From positions 739,459 through 767,502 of the forward strand of contig BFEA01000124.1 in the NCBI GenBank assembly GCA_003427395.1: DNA of 28,044 bases, given 5' to 3'. Of the stretch, positions 26,430 through 28,044 are shown piece after piece (positions within the stretch are counted from its first letter, which is position 1; the number at the start of each line of letters is the position of its first letter). Under the pieces are notes generated by a model. That model saw only the letters and a list, made by a program, of their open reading frames with translations, was not told where the DNA came from and searched no databases. The DNA comes from Chara braunii (taxonomy: Eukaryota; Streptophyta; Charophyceae; Charales; Characeae). The translations under genes and the position numbers were made by a program.

Positions 26430-26432
26430 TTA

Positions 26433-26600
26433 GTGATGGGAGGGGTAGTTGTCATGAGGACGGACTTTTGTGACACCCCTTAGACAAAATTGGACCCACC
26501 GCAGCCACGCTGCGGCCCAGAAGAGGGAATGTCCTGCGGGGCGGCAGAACGGGTGAAGGAGCAGCAACGGCGGTCAGGCTGCAGGTCGGAAGGGGAGGCT

Positions 26601-26635
<35 letters not shown>

Positions 26636-26640
26636 CCCGT
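26433..26640. repeat. GC-rich spacer with (GGC)n
   Basis: A (GGC)n tract of about 11 units lies at 26600-26633. The minus-strand polyproline or polyalanine frames across it are low-complexity artefacts. Nothing else is seen. Confidence 0.8.
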
Positions 26641-27110
26641 GCGGGACGTCCTCCTCCTGACTGCTCTCAATGGTGTGCCACGTGGCATGCCCGACCATTT
26701 CCTTTACTATACACTCCTATTCCCGATTGTATATTCCCACCTATCTCGACCGTCCATCCTTTCTATCTCCAGCTACTCGTCTCACACGTTTTCCTCCTCG
26801 GATTCCTCATCTGGCACCTTGTCCTCCTCCTCGTCTTCCTCCTCGTCTTCCTCTTCGTCCTTGTTGTCCTCCTCCTCCTGGTCGTACTGCTCCTCCGGGT
26901 CGTCCTCCTCCTCCTGACTGCTGTCATTGGTGTAGCATGTAACGCGGCCAGCCATTTTTTTTATATTTTTTTTCGCTGTTATGTTCTTCTCCTCCTTCCC
27001 TCTCCCTCCTCCTCTTCCTCCTCCTCCTGTCCCCTTCCCTCTCTCCCCATTTTAATCCTCCTCCTCCTCTGTCTCCGCTACTCCTCCTCCTTCCCTCACC
27101 TGGAGAAAAC
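26641..27110. repeat. CT-rich DNA with a duplicated 50-bp segment
   Basis: TCC/TCT trinucleotide-rich blocks fill about 26760-26920 and 26980-27105. A segment CTCCTCCTGACTGCTSTCA...TGGTGT, ending near GCCATTT or GACCATTT, occurs at about 26651-26702 and again at 26907-26958, suggesting an older duplication of about 256 bp. No convincing ORF. Confidence 0.6.
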
Positions 27111-27682
27111 AACATGACTCTAGCTTCATATGCACCGGCTGCCTGTCACTGGCCCGATCCTGACTCCGCATTCCACCCTGCTGTTGCTCCTCGTCTCCCC
27201 CAACCCGACAGCCTTTGCCCGCTGTTGCCGCCTGCTGCCACGTCCCGGCCGCTTCCGCCTCCTGCCTGCTCCGCTCCTCCCCTCAATACATCCAAAGCGA
27301 TCTTTATTGCGATCGGATACATCCAGAAAAGTCCAGGTGTGGTACATCCAGAAAAGTTGTGGTCTGAGTGCAGGCTTACTCGAAGGAGGAGGTGGTGGGA
27401 GGACGACAAGGAGGACGCATAGGAAGAGGACAAGGATGAGTGGGAGGACAATGGAGAGGAGCGGGATGATCACCGTACTTGAACATGCAGTGGAAATATA
27501 CAATTCAACAGTTTCATCTGTGCATGAACTGAGCAGCCTGCCAATGTGCAAAATGAGAAGGAATATTCCGCAACTCGGCGCAAGAACATAGGAACATACA
27601 CCTCGACGGACAGATATATTGGAAAGAAATCCCGGTGTGATATGGACTAAGGAGCTGTCAGCTGCAAATGTTGCTGCCACAG
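27111..27682. other. unassigned, two small repeats
   Basis: TACATCCAGAAAAGT is repeated at about 27318 and 27343. Open frames on both strands are Pro/Leu/Ser-rich and overlap, so none is favoured. No gene is called. Confidence 0.4.

Positions 27683-27686
<4 letters not shown>

Positions 27687-27724
<38 letters not shown>
27687..27724. repeat. (GA)n microsatellite
   Basis: About 19 GA units, followed directly by CAGGTAAGTCTCC at 27727-27739. The same word follows the second (GA)n at 27978-27990. Confidence 0.95.
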
Positions 27725-27727
<3 letters not shown>

Positions 27728-27838
27728 AGGTAAGTCTCCCACCTTGCAGCTGGCCTCATGCTACTTCCATCCGTAGGATGAGCAAAACACCGAATGAATA
27801 TACGGCTAGAACATGGAATATACACTGTCACGCTTGTG

Positions 27839-27903
27839 TGTGTTGTCATATTCGCTATACACTCAAAAAAAGCATGACTATACCAGACTGTTTCGTCGGA
27901 CGC

Positions 27904-27974
<71 letters not shown>

Positions 27975-28044
27975 GCCCAGGTAAGTCTCCAACCCCACGG
28001 CTGCCCTCAGGGTACTTAGAGTGTATAGCGAATATGACAACACA
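27839..28044. repeat. perfect 26-bp inverted repeat enclosing (GT)n(GA)n
   Basis: Arms 27839-27864 and 28019-28044 are exact reverse complements (GTCATATTCGCTATACAC core). The 154-bp spacer holds (GT)n at 27905-27938 and (GA)n at 27938-27970. The right arm reaches the last base of the window, so the repeat may be longer. Confidence 0.9.

Noticed and set aside
27855-28043. Thr-His and Ser-Leu repeat frames at the right edge
   Set aside because: They are translations of (GT)n and (GA)n microsatellites.

Overview
This window looks like repeat-dense, non-coding nuclear DNA from a eukaryote, probably a green plant or streptophyte alga. The reasons are a Ty3/gypsy LTR retrotransposon primed by an initiator-Met-type primer site, LINEs whose ORF2 ends in the plant-type RT zinc-binding (zf-RVT) domain, two MITE-like inserts and abundant microsatellites. 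A charophyte such as Chara would fit the style, but that is a guess. I see no convincing host protein gene, tRNA, rRNA or CRISPR array.

Layout. 1-335: simple sequence and a snapback hairpin. 335-2920 (+): a decayed LINE (ORF1-like remnant, APE endonuclease spread over three frames, start of the RT), cut off at its 3' side. 2921-3610: GC-rich patch, tetranucleotide and CA repeats, poly(A). 3611-4061 (-): LINE pieces between 57-bp direct repeats. 4062-18279 (-): one 14.2-kb Ty3/gypsy element with very long LTRs (about 2.8 and 2.7 kb). 18280-21780: nested and inverted LINE fragments. 21780-23127: unassigned. 23145-24657 (-): a 5'-truncated LINE with a 17-bp target-site duplication. 24890-25455: CTGCAG-rich minisatellite split by a 201-bp MITE-like insert. 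26038-26429: a Tourist/PIF-like MITE. 26430-28044: microsatellites, CT-rich DNA and a 26-bp perfect inverted repeat at the right edge.

The LTR element is the main interest. In its own (minus-strand) direction the order is: 5' LTR (CCAAT-bearing nested hairpin, TATA-like box, then a small ORF joined by ATGA to a 199-codon ORF), initiator-Met PBS, gag with CCHC knuckle, protease, RT, RNase H, an integrase ORF that begins with a PHD-like zinc finger, then three extra ORFs chained to pol and to each other by ATGA stop-start overlaps, then the 3' LTR. gag-pol is dead (several stops and frameshifts, mostly explainable by C-to-T or G-to-A change), but two of the three downstream ORFs are still open. 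The extra ORFs match nothing I recognise. The PHD-integrase layout, the ATGA-linked accessory ORFs and the leader ORF inside the LTR are the best candidates for undescribed biology here.
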